Of a stretch of DNA of 64,000 nucleotides, positions 31,636 through 40,829 are shown piece by piece. Each line of letters begins with the position of its first letter. Position 1 is the stretch's first letter. Below the pieces are notes generated by a model. That model was not told the origin of the DNA and ran no database searches. It saw nothing but the letters and a program-made list of their open reading frames with translations. Source of the stretch: Bacteroidota bacterium (GTDB lineage: Bacteria > Bacteroidota > Bacteroidia > Flavobacteriales > Weeksellaceae); contig JAEWZO010000026.1 of the NCBI GenBank assembly GCA_023458415.1, positions 62,001 to 126,000 on the forward strand, written 5' to 3'. A program made the translations under genes and the position numbers.

Positions 31636-33126
31636 ATGTCCGATAAGAAGCTAACCACCGCCGCAGGAAATCCCTATTATGAACATCAGGATTCGCAAAC
31701 GGTTGGAAGCAGAGGTCCGGTTTTGCTGCAGGATTTTATTCTTCAGGAAAATCTTACCCATTTTGTTCGGGAAAGAATTCCGGAACGGGTGGTTCACGCC
31801 AAAGGTACAGGCGCATACGGAACATTCACCGTTACTGCGGATATCTCAAAATATACCAAAGCGAAAATTTTCTCCAAAGTCGGAAATTCCTGTAAAATGT
31901 TCGCGCGCTTTTCCACGGTGGGTGGCGAAAAAGGAAGTGCTGATACAGAGCGTGATCCGAGAGGTTTTGCTCTGAAGTTTTATACCGAGGACGGCAACTG
32001 GGATTTGGTTGGGAACAATACACCGGTTTTTTTTGTGAAAGACGCAAAAAAGTTTCCCGATTTTATTCACACACAAAAGCGCGATCCAAAAACCAACCTG
32101 AAAAGTGCTACCATGATGTGGGATTTCTGGAGTCATAATCCGGAGTCGCTTCATCAGGTTCTGATCTTGATGTCCGATCGTGGAACTCCAAAAGGTTACC
32201 GTCATATGCACGGATTCGGGTCGCATACTTTTTCGATGATTAATGATCGGAATGAAAGGGTTTGGATAAAATTTCATATCAGAACACAACAGGGAATTCA
32301 GAATTTTTCACATGATGAAGCAATCCAGATGCGCGGCGAAAATCCTGATTTCGCACAGGAAGATTTAGTCGAAGCCATTGAAAACGGTAATTTACCGAAG
32401 TGGAAAGTCTCCATTCAGGTAATGACCGAAGATCAGGCTACAGATTTCCGGTGGAATCCTTTTGATGTTACCAAAGTTTGGTTTCATGACGAATATCCGC
32501 TGATTGAAGTAGGTGAAATTGAACTGAACGAGATCCCTGTTAACTATTTTGGGCACGTGGAACAGGCCACTTTTTCTCCGGCAAATCTCATCAACGGAAT
32601 TAGTTTTTCGCCCGACAAAATGCTTCAGGGCAGACTTTTTTCCTATGTCGATGCGCAGCGATACAGAGTCGGAGTAAATGCACACCTTTTGGAGGTAAAC
32701 CGTTGTCCGTTTGGTTCGCAGAATTTTCAGCGAGATGGTTTTATGGCAGATTCTTCCGTTTATCGGGATTCTCCGAATTATTTTCCGAACAGTTTTGACG
32801 ATGTAAAATCAAATGCAGACTATCATTCATTCGAATATGATTTGGACAGTACAAAAGTGGCTCATTTCAACCGTAATGAAAATGATGACGATCATTACAC
32901 GCAACCCGGATTATTGTATACAAAAGCGATGGATGAAGCAGCAAGAAATAATTTAATTTGCAACATCGTGCAGTCGATGAATGGTATTTCCGGATCGAAA
33001 AGAATGGAGATTATCAACCGACAGCTTTGTCATTTTTTCCGCGCCAATTTAGAACTTGGAATGAAAGTCGCACAAGGTCTTCAGATTAATATTGATTCTG
33101 CAATGTTTGATCATGTAAAAGATTAA
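31636..33126 (+). CDS. katA: Catalase (small-subunit, haem-containing)
   Basis: A 496-residue monofunctional catalase that converts hydrogen peroxide to water and oxygen. The distal His lies in ERVVHAKGTGAYGTF (about residues 51-65), the Asn in GNNTPVFFVKDAKKFPDFIH, and the proximal haem-ligand Tyr in RLFSYVDAQRYR (about 334-345). Length matches clade 3 catalases. Divergent from oxyR, which probably activates it under peroxide stress. Cytosolic; no signal peptide. Confidence 0.97.
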   Translation: MSDKKLTTAAGNPYYEHQDSQTVGSRGPVLLQDFILQENLTHFVRERIPERVVHAKGTGAYGTFTVTADISKYTKAKIFSKVGNSCKMFARFSTVGGEKGSADTERDPRGFALKFYTEDGNWDLVGNNTPVFFVKDAKKFPDFIHTQKRDPKTNLKSATMMWDFWSHNPESLHQVLILMSDRGTPKGYRHMHGFGSHTFSMINDRNERVWIKFHIRTQQGIQNFSHDEAIQMRGENPDFAQEDLVEAIENGNLPKWKVSIQVMTEDQATDFRWNPFDVTKVWFHDEYPLIEVGEIELNEIPVNYFGHVEQATFSPANLINGISFSPDKMLQGRLFSYVDAQRYRVGVNAHLLEVNRCPFGSQNFQRDGFMADSSVYRDSPNYFPNSFDDVKSNADYHSFEYDLDSTKVAHFNRNENDDDHYTQPGLLYTKAMDEAARNNLICNIVQSMNGISGSKRMEIINRQLCHFFRANLELGMKVAQGLQINIDSAMFDHVKD

Positions 33127-33184
33127 ATCAAATGCTGAAACCTCAGAAAAATTTGATAAATTGCAGGAAAATACCAACACTACT

Positions 33185-33952
33185 ATGAATTTCGAGAACA
33201 TCCTTCTGGAAAAATCCGACCGAATTACAATACTAACAATTAATCGTCCGCAGGCTCTTAATGCCCTAAATGCAGAAACAATTGCTGAAATCAGCGCTGC
33301 TTTAGACGAAATTGAAGCTGATCAGAATTGTCGCGTTGCGATTATTACAGGAAGCGGCGAGAAATCTTTTGTGGCAGGAGCGGATATTAAGGAGTTTTCA
33401 GATTTCGGAGCTTCAGAGGCCGAAAATCTCGCCAGACAGGGACAGAACTCATTATTCAACAAAATAGAAAATCTTAAAAAGCCGGTTATTGCGGCAGTAA
33501 ATGGTTTTGCTCTAGGTGGTGGATTGGAGTTAGCTATGGCTTGCCACATCCGATATGCGTCAGAAAATGCAAAACTTGGACTTCCGGAGGTAACGCTTGG
33601 TCTTATTCCGGGTTACGGCGGTACGCAGCGTCTTCCAAAACTGGTTGGAAAAGGTCTTGCCAATGAACTGATTTTTTCTGCAAAAATGATCAGTGCTCAA
33701 CGCGCTGCGGAAATCGGTTTGGTGAATGAAGTTTTCTCGCTTGATGAACTTCTGGATAAAACCAAAGAATTGGCAACAGCTATTTCAAGAAATTCTCCAA
33801 TGGGGATTTCGAAGGCGATTGAGGCCGTAAATCTTTCAGACTCAGATAAAGGTTTCGAATCTGAAATAAAATCTTTCGGAGAACTTTTCGAGATGGATGA
33901 CAAGAAAGAAGGCGTTGCTGCATTTCTGGAAAAAAGAAAACCTTCCTTCTAA
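33185..33952 (+). CDS. Enoyl-CoA hydratase/isomerase family protein
   Basis: A 255-residue crotonase-fold enzyme. The oxyanion-hole segments are FVAGADIKEFSDF (about residues 61-73) and ALGGGLELAMACHIR (about 107-121); the catalytic Glu positions are in LGLPEVTLGLIPGYGGTQRLP. The most likely reaction is hydration of trans-2-enoyl-CoA (short chain, crotonyl-CoA-like) in fatty-acid or amino-acid breakdown. ATG at 33185 is chosen over a TTG at 33161. It starts a four-gene same-strand run with deaminase, xerD and Nudix genes. Confidence 0.93.
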   Translation: MNFENILLEKSDRITILTINRPQALNALNAETIAEISAALDEIEADQNCRVAIITGSGEKSFVAGADIKEFSDFGASEAENLARQGQNSLFNKIENLKKPVIAAVNGFALGGGLELAMACHIRYASENAKLGLPEVTLGLIPGYGGTQRLPKLVGKGLANELIFSAKMISAQRAAEIGLVNEVFSLDELLDKTKELATAISRNSPMGISKAIEAVNLSDSDKGFESEIKSFGELFEMDDKKEGVAAFLEKRKPSF

Positions 33953-33965
33953 AAACACATTTATC

Positions 33966-34418
33966 TTGACTCCTACGAAATTTGATATCGCTTATCTTAG
34001 GATGGCCGAGGAATGGGCCAAACTTTCCTACTGCAAAAGACGGCAAGTGGGCGCACTGATTGTGAAAGACAGAATGATTATTTCTGACGGTTACAACGGA
34101 ACTCCATCCGGATTCGAAAACTGCTGCGAAGATGAGGAAGGAAGGACGCATTGGTACGTGCTGCACGCAGAAGCCAATGCTATTCTAAAGCTTGCGGGTT
34201 CAACACAGTCCGCCAATGGAGCTACACTTTACCTCACGCTTTCACCTTGCAAAGAATGTAGCAAATTGGTTTTGCAGGCCGGAATCAAGAAAGTCGTTTA
34301 TCTAGATGATTACTCAGATAATGCAGGAATTACTTTTCTGCAAAATCACGGTATTGAAGTTTTAAAAATTTCGATACCAAAAGAAACACAAAACACACAA
34401 AATGATGACCTGGGATGA
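33966..34418 (+). CDS. dCMP deaminase family protein
   Basis: A 150-residue zinc-dependent deaminase. The active site is visible as HAEANAIL (His ligand and catalytic Glu, about residues 66-73) and SPCKEC (two Cys ligands). An upstream segment GYNGTPSGFENCC is typical of deoxycytidylate deaminases, which supply dUMP for thymidylate synthesis. The start is placed at the TTG at 33966, because the family begins only a few residues before KFDIAYLRMAEEWA; an upstream ATG at 33897 lies within the hydratase gene. The 3' end overlaps xerD by 17 bases. Confidence 0.88.
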   Translation: MTPTKFDIAYLRMAEEWAKLSYCKRRQVGALIVKDRMIISDGYNGTPSGFENCCEDEEGRTHWYVLHAEANAILKLAGSTQSANGATLYLTLSPCKECSKLVLQAGIKKVVYLDDYSDNAGITFLQNHGIEVLKISIPKETQNTQNDDLG

Positions 34419-35307
34419 AAAATTACTCGATTTTGAACATTTTCTGAAATTCGAACGGAACTTTTCCGACAACACGCTGGATGCTTATCTGAGAGACATC
34501 CGGAAATTACGCGATTACGACATCGAAAGTCTGAATAATATTGGACCTTGCAACATGACTTATGCTCAACTCCAGGAGTTTCTGTTTCAGCTTTCGAAAC
34601 AAAAATTCAGTGAGCGTACGCAAGCGCGGTGGGTTTCGTCGGTAAAAACTTTTTTTAAATATTTGCTGGACGATGAAGCGAGAGAAGACAATCCGGCCGC
34701 TTTGCTTGAAGGTCCGAAATTGGGGCTATATCTTCCTGATACATTGAGCTTTGATGATGTGGAAAGAATTATCAATACTATCGATGTTTCCACTGATCTT
34801 GGTAAAAGAAACCGTTGCATTATTGAAGTTCTGTATGGTTGCGGTCTTCGTGTTTCGGAGCTGATTGATCTAAAAATTTCCAATATCAATTTTAAAGAAG
34901 GCTATCTTCGGGTTGAAGGAAAAGGCGATAAAACAAGATTTGTTCCTGTTGCCGATTACACGGCTCAACTTCTAAAGGATTATTTAAAAGAGGTACGTTC
35001 ACGCGGAAAAATCAACAGAAAACATGAAGACACCGTATTTCTCAACAGTCGCGGTGCAGGAATGTCGCGTGTCATTGTTTTCATAATCATTAAAGAACTT
35101 ACGGAAAAAGCCGGCATCAGCAAGAAAATTTCGCCCCACACTTTTCGTCATTCTTTTGCGACGCATCTTTTGCAGAACGGTGCAGATTTACGCTACATTC
35201 AGGAAATGTTGGGTCATTCCAGTATTACGACAACAGAGATATATACGCATCTGAAAAACGAGGAACTGCGTGATGTTATTCTTAATTACCATCCACGAAA
35301 TATCTAA
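34402..35307 (+). CDS. xerD: Tyrosine recombinase XerD
   Basis: A 301-residue site-specific recombinase for chromosome dimer resolution at dif. An N-terminal SAM-like DNA-binding domain covers about residues 5-90. The catalytic domain shows the full active site: Arg150 (GCGLRVSEL), Lys174, His246 and Arg249 (SPHTFRHSFATH), His272 (LGHSS) and Tyr281 (EIYTH). The length and unbroken catalytic set match XerC/XerD rather than a phage integrase, and no att site or phage gene is nearby. Overlaps the deaminase gene by 17 bases. Confidence 0.94.
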   Translation: MMTWDEKLLDFEHFLKFERNFSDNTLDAYLRDIRKLRDYDIESLNNIGPCNMTYAQLQEFLFQLSKQKFSERTQARWVSSVKTFFKYLLDDEAREDNPAALLEGPKLGLYLPDTLSFDDVERIINTIDVSTDLGKRNRCIIEVLYGCGLRVSELIDLKISNINFKEGYLRVEGKGDKTRFVPVADYTAQLLKDYLKEVRSRGKINRKHEDTVFLNSRGAGMSRVIVFIIIKELTEKAGISKKISPHTFRHSFATHLLQNGADLRYIQEMLGHSSITTTEIYTHLKNEELRDVILNYHPRNI

Positions 35308-35820
35308 ATGGAAGAACTGAAATTATGTCCCAAATGCGGTAATGAAGCTCTGAAATTTTCAGAGGGCAAAAAGCTTAGCTGCGATTCTTGCGATTTTACG
35401 CTGTTTCATAATGTTGCAGGCGCAGTCGCTGTTTTGGTGACTTGCGGAGATGAAATACTTTTGACGCGAAGAAATCAGGAACCGAAGAAAGGAAAACTTG
35501 ATTTGGCTGGTGGATTTGTAGATCCGGCTGAAAGCGCCGAAGAAACCTGTTTACGCGAACTTTATGAAGAAATGAATCTAAAAGTGGATATTTCCAAGCT
35601 AAAGTATCTTGCGAGTCTTCCCAATATCTACGAATACAAGAATATTCTTTACAACACGCTGGATTTGTTTTATCAATATCCCGTCGCCGAAAAATTTGAT
35701 GTCGAGTTGGAAGTTTCAGAAATCTCCGAAGCAGTATGGCTGAATAAAAGCGAGATTAATCTTAAAGAAATTGCCTTTGATTCGCAGAGAATTTTCCTAA
35801 AAAAATTTATCGGTCAATAG
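35308..35820 (+). CDS. Nudix hydrolase with N-terminal zinc ribbon
   Basis: A 170-residue protein. A CPKCG / CDSC pair (residues 7-31) forms a likely zinc ribbon, as in NudC-like and ADP-ribose pyrophosphatase-like Nudix proteins. The Nudix box is GGFVDPAESAEETCLRELYEEMNL (about residues 69-92), in which the usual Gly near the end is Asn. It hydrolyses a nucleoside diphosphate linked to another group; the substrate cannot be told from sequence. Starts directly after the xerD stop and overlaps the convergent haem-binding gene by seven bases. Confidence 0.9.
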   Translation: MEELKLCPKCGNEALKFSEGKKLSCDSCDFTLFHNVAGAVAVLVTCGDEILLTRRNQEPKKGKLDLAGGFVDPAESAEETCLRELYEEMNLKVDISKLKYLASLPNIYEYKNILYNTLDLFYQYPVAEKFDVELEVSEISEAVWLNKSEINLKEIAFDSQRIFLKKFIGQ

Positions 35821-36272
35821 TTTCCGCAGTCCAGAATTTCCTGAAAATATTTTGCAATTAAATCTCTTTCTGCTTTCGTAAGATTGGCTTCAGGATGATA
35901 CGGAATGTAGGCAGGTAAAGGCATAGAATAATCTTTTACGCTGTGTATCGCATTTTCCAGCATATTTTGCTTCAGTTCCTTATTGAATTTTCCCCATTCA
36001 GAAAAATTCAGATGTTCGCGCCCTTCATTAATGTGATGTTTTACTGACCAGGAAATTGGCGCTACATAAGCATAATTCGAATAAACCGTTTGGTTGCTGT
36101 GACAGTCGTAACAGGCTTTCTTTAAAATATTTGAAACGTTTTTTGGTGTCTGGTGAATGTTGATGAAATTCTCTGATTTTTTCACTGGTTTATTGGTGCG
36201 GTCCACCGGAATAAACTGAATCAGAGCAATCCCAATCAGAAACCAGTACAGAATATTGGTGAACGTTTTCAT
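35814..36272 (-). CDS. Haem-binding domain protein (cytochrome-c-like)
   Basis: A 152-residue protein with an N-terminal membrane helix (about residues 6-22) and a single haem-attachment motif CYDCH (about residue 53) followed by SNQT and a WSVKHHINEGREHLNFSEW block, which is the signature of the Bacteroidota haem-binding domain family. It should sit in the periplasm or at the membrane and carry one c-type haem. Its start codon overlaps the stop of the Ig-like lipoprotein gene (TAATG), so the two are probably cotranslated. Confidence 0.88.
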   Translation of the reverse strand: MKTFTNILYWFLIGIALIQFIPVDRTNKPVKKSENFINIHQTPKNVSNILKKACYDCHSNQTVYSNYAYVAPISWSVKHHINEGREHLNFSEWGKFNKELKQNMLENAIHSVKDYSMPLPAYIPYHPEANLTKAERDLIAKYFQEILDCGNY

Positions 36273-37960
36273 TAGTCCTCTTCTTCGTTTTGTGGAGTTA
36301 TTTCTGTATTCGCAGAATCTTCAGATGAGGTAGGTTCAGAAACTGCGGCGGGCTGTACATCCCAGTTTTCACGGATTTCCCAAAGCGGACGAACGGTAAC
36401 TTTCTTATCGAAAGTATAAACATCTTCAGCAAAAATTCTATTTGTAAAATCAGCAGAGTCCCAAATTCCGTTACCGTTATTATCCACCAGAATTCTGAGT
36501 GAATAGGTTGCAGGCAAAATTTCAGAAAATATCACTTCCGTTTGGTTGATGTATTTGGAATAGGCAACATCGCCGTTTTCCTTCAGAAGTTGCAGCCAGA
36601 ATTTTTCCTCCGGAATATTGAGTAAGTTCAGTTTCAGAGTACCGTAATTTTCAGTTTTATCGATGGTAAAATCAAAGCGGTAGGATTTTGCTGTACTTTC
36701 ATAATGAGACAAAACTGTTTCTTTCGGAATGGTAAGCGAATACTTCTTTCCTTCTTCAAAAGCAGAACTGATGCTGATTTCAAAAGGATTGGTTTCAGAA
36801 ATTTTTGCGGTAAAACTTTGTTGAATACTGTCAGATTCCAGGAACCAGTTTTCCGGCTGAATGGAAGCTACGTGATAATTGGAACGGATGGTGAAATCGC
36901 TGTTAGGCGCAACCAGATTTCCTCGCGAATTGGAAATCACCATCTCGTTGTTTTTGTTGTAACGGTAAAAAAGCGAAACTTCCTTTTCCTCTTTTTCTGT
37001 TTGATAACGGAACTTTAAATTTTCGCTGTTTTCAATCCCGATATTGCTTTGCTGCGCATCAAACCAAACATAAACCGTATCGGATGTTGGGCGATGATAA
37101 ACTTTGTAATCCGTCAGTTTTTCATTAAGAGATTCTACTTCAACTTTTTGCGGATTTCCTTCAAACAGCATCTGTACACCACCCGGAATTTCTTTTGTTT
37201 CAACATATTTGAAAACTTTTCGTGAAGGATAAAGATTGATGTTCAGTCCAGAAATACTTTCTGTTAAATTTACCGGTTCCTCAAGAAAACCCACACTTTC
37301 TTTTCCGGCATCGTATACAGAGTTTAAGTTTTCGTCCTCGAAAGCCAAAACACGGTATTGTCCCGGAGAAAGGTAATTCAGTTCATAATATCCGTCCGGA
37401 TCAGCCTTTGCAATATAGTAAGGTTTCTGGCGGTAATCCATTGAATCCTTTAACTGATAAAGTCCGACCACAATTTTATTTTCTGTAGTAGATGAAGTAT
37501 TGGAGCTTACATCCATTACTTTTTTAGCCTCGCCGCTGATGTAAGTATCGTTGATTTCTGGACCGGTGGAAAATGCAAAATTATGATACGGAAGAATGTT
37601 GCCTTCATTGCTGTCTGCAATCGAGCTTCCAAAATTAAAACTGTACGTGGTGTTTTCCTGCAAGGTTTCGTCCCATTGGATGAGGATGAACTTGTTGGCA
37701 AGGCTGCTTGGTAATATTTTTTTTACCGTAATTGGCGGTGAAACGATAAGGTTTCTCTGAATATTTTTCAGAGTAATGTATTCGTCAAAATCGATACGAA
37801 GTTCCTTGATTTGCGTAGGAACATTAACTCTCGGAGTATCAATATTGCTGCCGATAACATTTGGCGGAATGGTGTCTTTGCTTCCTCCTACCGGCGAACC
37901 GACTCTTGCGCATGACGCCAGAACAAAAAGCAGGGTGATGAGGAAGAGAAATTTCTTCAT
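36272..37960 (-). CDS. Ig-like-domain lipoprotein
   Basis: A 562-residue lipoprotein with signal MKKFLFLITLLFVLASC (lipobox Cys at residue 17). The N-terminal domain (about residues 25-135, IDFDEYITLKNIQRNLIVSPP) resembles the bacterial Ig-like SbsA domain found in many Flavobacteriales lipoproteins. A central segment with GQYRVLAFEDENLNSVYDAGKE and a similar LVDNNGNGIWDSADF near the C terminus look like Asp-rich calcium-binding-like loops of beta-sandwich repeats. It ends in a Ser/Glu-rich tail. Surface or periplasmic structural role inferred. Confidence 0.87.
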   Translation of the reverse strand: MKKFLFLITLLFVLASCARVGSPVGGSKDTIPPNVIGSNIDTPRVNVPTQIKELRIDFDEYITLKNIQRNLIVSPPITVKKILPSSLANKFILIQWDETLQENTTYSFNFGSSIADSNEGNILPYHNFAFSTGPEINDTYISGEAKKVMDVSSNTSSTTENKIVVGLYQLKDSMDYRQKPYYIAKADPDGYYELNYLSPGQYRVLAFEDENLNSVYDAGKESVGFLEEPVNLTESISGLNINLYPSRKVFKYVETKEIPGGVQMLFEGNPQKVEVESLNEKLTDYKVYHRPTSDTVYVWFDAQQSNIGIENSENLKFRYQTEKEEKEVSLFYRYNKNNEMVISNSRGNLVAPNSDFTIRSNYHVASIQPENWFLESDSIQQSFTAKISETNPFEISISSAFEEGKKYSLTIPKETVLSHYESTAKSYRFDFTIDKTENYGTLKLNLLNIPEEKFWLQLLKENGDVAYSKYINQTEVIFSEILPATYSLRILVDNNGNGIWDSADFTNRIFAEDVYTFDKKVTVRPLWEIRENWDVQPAAVSEPTSSEDSANTEITPQNEEED

Positions 37961-37989
37961 GAAAAGAATTTCGGCAAAAATAATAAATT

Positions 37990-39258
37990 TTATTCAGCGT
38001 CCGTTGCTGCGCTGTCTGCATCTGAAGCTACTTTCGCAGTATCAGTTTCGTTAAGTTGTTTTCGGAGTTTTTCAGTTTCATATGGAAAATCTTCAAACAG
38101 GGCAGAAAGAGCCAATGCTGAATAAACACGTTGCGAATATTTGTTTCCTATGGCGATGATTGTGACATTCGAATTTAGCAAATGTGCAAAAACTGTGTTG
38201 CTTCCGTGCCACCATCCATTGTGATAGGTGAGTTTGTTTCCTTCATCAAATATTTTCATCCTAAAACCCAATCCGTAATTGTTGATTCCCGGTTTTTCGT
38301 TGCTGTAGGGTTCAAAAATCATGTCCATCAATTCCGGTTTCAGGAAATGTTTGGAGTACATTGCTTTCGAAAAATTCAGCAAATCTCTCGGTGTAGTGTA
38401 AAGATTTTTGTCACCGTAAATCAGATCAAGCCGGTCGTAAGGAAAAACCCGCGGACCGCGCTGATAAAAAGATTTTGCCGAAGAAAGCGTATCTTTCTCC
38501 TGAAAAATAAATGAATGTTCCATCGCCAACGGCTGAAAAACCATCTGCTTCATCGCTTCCGGAAAAGTTTCCTTGGTAACTTCTTCAATAATCAGAGCCA
38601 GAAGTGCGTAATTGGTATTGCAGTACATAAAACCGGTGTCGGTTTCGCGGGAAAGATCGGGTTTATACTCGATTAGAATATCCAGAATATCTCGGTTGGT
38701 AAGAAACTTTTTGGAAAGCTGTTTAGGTTCCGGTTTCAGTTTCTCAATCATGTACTCGTATTTCGGCAAACCGCTTCGTTGATTCAGCAGCGTAAGAACA
38801 GTGACTTTTGGATAAGGAAATTTTGGAAAAAATTTTGTGACAGGATCGTTTAACTGAAGTTGTCCGGCATCGACAAGTTTCAGTACAGCCATCGCAGTTA
38901 CGCTCTTACTGATAGAGGCTACATGCAGTGCAACGGAATCATTAATTGGAGCTAAACTGTCACCTTTAGCAAAACCGCGGTATTTTTCAATAAGAATTTC
39001 ATCGCCTTTTGCTACAAGAAAACCGCCCCATAAATTACCGTTTTCCCAAACGTTTTGATAGTAACTTTCCAGTACAGAAATAATGGAATACTTGTTTTCT
39101 AGCTTGTTGTCTTTACGGTTGAAAACTTTGTCGAGATCGATGTTACCGAAGTTCGGAAGTTTGGTTTCTACAATTTGTTCAGGTTGCTTTTTCTTTTTGC
39201 AGGAGAAAGCGGCTATGCATAAAACAAGAAGAAAAATAAAGTGCCGAATTGCTTTCAT
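37990..39258 (-). CDS. Serine hydrolase of the beta-lactamase class C / penicillin-binding family, lipoprotein
   Basis: A 422-residue lipoprotein (signal ends AAFSC, Cys at about residue 20). The catalytic SxxK motif is SISK (about residues 115-118, in HVASISKSVTAMAVLKL), and the Tyr-x-Asn motif is YCNTNYALLALI (about 211-222). A late HNGWW segment (HNGWWHGSNT) resembles the third HxG/KTG box. Substrate is unknown; relatives act on peptides, esters or peptidoglycan. Beta-lactam resistance should not be assumed. Confidence 0.88.
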   Translation of the reverse strand: MKAIRHFIFLLVLCIAAFSCKKKKQPEQIVETKLPNFGNIDLDKVFNRKDNKLENKYSIISVLESYYQNVWENGNLWGGFLVAKGDEILIEKYRGFAKGDSLAPINDSVALHVASISKSVTAMAVLKLVDAGQLQLNDPVTKFFPKFPYPKVTVLTLLNQRSGLPKYEYMIEKLKPEPKQLSKKFLTNRDILDILIEYKPDLSRETDTGFMYCNTNYALLALIIEEVTKETFPEAMKQMVFQPLAMEHSFIFQEKDTLSSAKSFYQRGPRVFPYDRLDLIYGDKNLYTTPRDLLNFSKAMYSKHFLKPELMDMIFEPYSNEKPGINNYGLGFRMKIFDEGNKLTYHNGWWHGSNTVFAHLLNSNVTIIAIGNKYSQRVYSALALSALFEDFPYETEKLRKQLNETDTAKVASDADSAATDAE

Positions 39259-39367
39259 TCAGGGGGTGATATCTGATAAATCTCTGCAATTTATAAGATT
39301 CTAAAATAAATTTTGGTTTGACAAATCATAAAGATTTGTTAAAGTGGCAAAGATTATTAAGTGGAAC

Positions 39368-40297
39368 TTAGGAAAAATCAGCAATGATTTTATCAACAAT
39401 AATCTGTGCGAGCTTTTCTTTGCTTTGATGAGTCCATCCTGCAATATGCGGCGTTACGATGGCTTTTTCAGATTGCAGAAGGAAGGTGAGATCTTCATTT
39501 TCAGTTTCAAGGTTTTCGAAAGAACTTTTTTCGTATTCAAGAACATCGAGCGCCGCACCTTTTATTTTCCCGGATTTTAAAGCTTTAACTAAATCTTTAG
39601 TTTTTACATTTTTTCCACGGGCCGTATTGATGAGGTAAAAAGGTTTTTCTGCTTCCGAGATGAATTTTTCATCAATCATAAAAAGCGTTTCCGGAGTAAG
39701 CGGAACATGAAGACTGATGATATCTGCAGTTTTTTTAAGCTCTGCAAAAGAAACTTGCTTTGCATATTCATCAGAAAGGTTCGGCAAAATATCATGAAAA
39801 ATCACTTTTACGCCGAAACCGGAAAGTCTCTTAGAAATCGCTTTTCCCATGTTTCCATACCCGATGATTCCGAAAGTTTTGCCCATCAGTTCATCACCGC
39901 GGTTTTCCTCACGTTTCCAAATGCCGCATTTTACTTCATCGCAACAAATATTGAAGCGGTGCATTAACATTAACAACATTCCCAAAACATGTTCTGCCAC
40001 GGAATCTCTGTTGCCTTCAGGTGAGCTGATTAATTTGATGTTAAGTTTTTCAGCTGCTGTAGCATCAATGTTTTCCATTCCTGCGCCAACGCGCGCAGCA
40101 AATTTCAATCGGCTGGCTTTTTCCAGAAAATTTTTGTCAATGGGAATTCTGCTGCGAATGATAATTCCGTCATAATCAGCAATTTTCTGCAGCACATCGT
40201 CGTAGGACGAATCGTAATCTTCGTCCATAATAAATCCTTTTGCAGAAAGCTGTTCTGCAATTAGCGGATGATTTTTGTCCAGCTGCAGAATTTTCAT
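39368..40297 (-). CDS. NAD-dependent 2-hydroxyacid dehydrogenase
   Basis: A 309-residue D-isomer-specific dehydrogenase. The Rossmann nucleotide-binding loop is IIGYGNMGKAISKRL (about residues 149-163); catalytic Arg is in NTARGKNVK, Glu in the following segment and His in VTPHIAGWTHQ (about 286-296). It lacks the ACT domain of 3-phosphoglycerate dehydrogenase and is the shorter type, so it may be a SerA-like, glyoxylate or hydroxypyruvate reductase. It precedes the thioesterase gene after six bases. Confidence 0.9.
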   Translation of the reverse strand: MKILQLDKNHPLIAEQLSAKGFIMDEDYDSSYDDVLQKIADYDGIIIRSRIPIDKNFLEKASRLKFAARVGAGMENIDATAAEKLNIKLISSPEGNRDSVAEHVLGMLLMLMHRFNICCDEVKCGIWKREENRGDELMGKTFGIIGYGNMGKAISKRLSGFGVKVIFHDILPNLSDEYAKQVSFAELKKTADIISLHVPLTPETLFMIDEKFISEAEKPFYLINTARGKNVKTKDLVKALKSGKIKGAALDVLEYEKSSFENLETENEDLTFLLQSEKAIVTPHIAGWTHQSKEKLAQIIVDKIIADFS

Positions 40298-40303
40298 TGG
40301 TAT

Positions 40304-40819
40304 TTATTGGGTAAAAAGTTTTTTTAGCTCAACAGATTCAGCAGGCTTCATTCTTCCGGAAAGAATCAGGGAAAGCTCTCTTCTTCTCAGAGCTGCAGAG
40401 AATCTTTCTTTTTCCAGATCGGTTTCCGGCTCCAGTTTTGGGATTGGAACAGGTTTGTTGTATTCGTCTACCGCCACAAAAGTATAAATACCTTCGTTAG
40501 TGTGGATTTTTCTCTGGTTAATTGGGTCGTCCAACCACACATCAACGTAAATTTCCATTGAAGTGGAAAAGGCACGCGACACTTTAGACTCCAAAACAAC
40601 GATGCCGCCTTCCGGTATTGGGTGGTTGAATGAAACGTGGTTTACAGATGCAGTTACCACTCTTCTTGCACAGTGGCGCGCCGCAGAAATCGAAGCGCAA
40701 CGGTCCATTTTTGCCAGAAGTTCACCACCAAACAGATTTCTTAATGAGTTGGTTTCGTTCGGGAGAACAATATTCGTCATCACCGTTAAAGAGTCCGACG
40801 GAGTTTTGATTTTTTCCAT
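40304..40819 (-). CDS. Acyl-CoA thioesterase (hotdog fold)
   Basis: A 171-residue hotdog-fold protein with the acyl-CoA thioesterase signature VLPNETNSLRNLFGGELLAK (about residues 18-37), which carries the catalytic Asn/Asp region, and a second half containing IYTFVAVDEYNKPVPIP. It cleaves acyl-CoA to fatty acid and CoA; chain-length preference is not visible. Cytosolic. Lies between the dehydrogenase and HU-domain genes. Confidence 0.9.
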   Translation of the reverse strand: MEKIKTPSDSLTVMTNIVLPNETNSLRNLFGGELLAKMDRCASISAARHCARRVVTASVNHVSFNHPIPEGGIVVLESKVSRAFSTSMEIYVDVWLDDPINQRKIHTNEGIYTFVAVDEYNKPVPIPKLEPETDLEKERFSAALRRRELSLILSGRMKPAESVELKKLFTQ

Positions 40820-40829
40820 TGTAAATTGA

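Noticed and set aside
34402..35307. Tyrosine recombinase as the mark of a mobile element or prophage
   Set aside because: The protein has XerD length and a complete XerD-type active site, sits in a housekeeping run, and no att repeats, phage genes or tRNA are nearby.
37990..39258. Beta-lactamase (antibiotic resistance) call
   Set aside because: Only the general SxxK/YxN serine-hydrolase fold is supported; it is a lipoprotein without features that specify a beta-lactamase.
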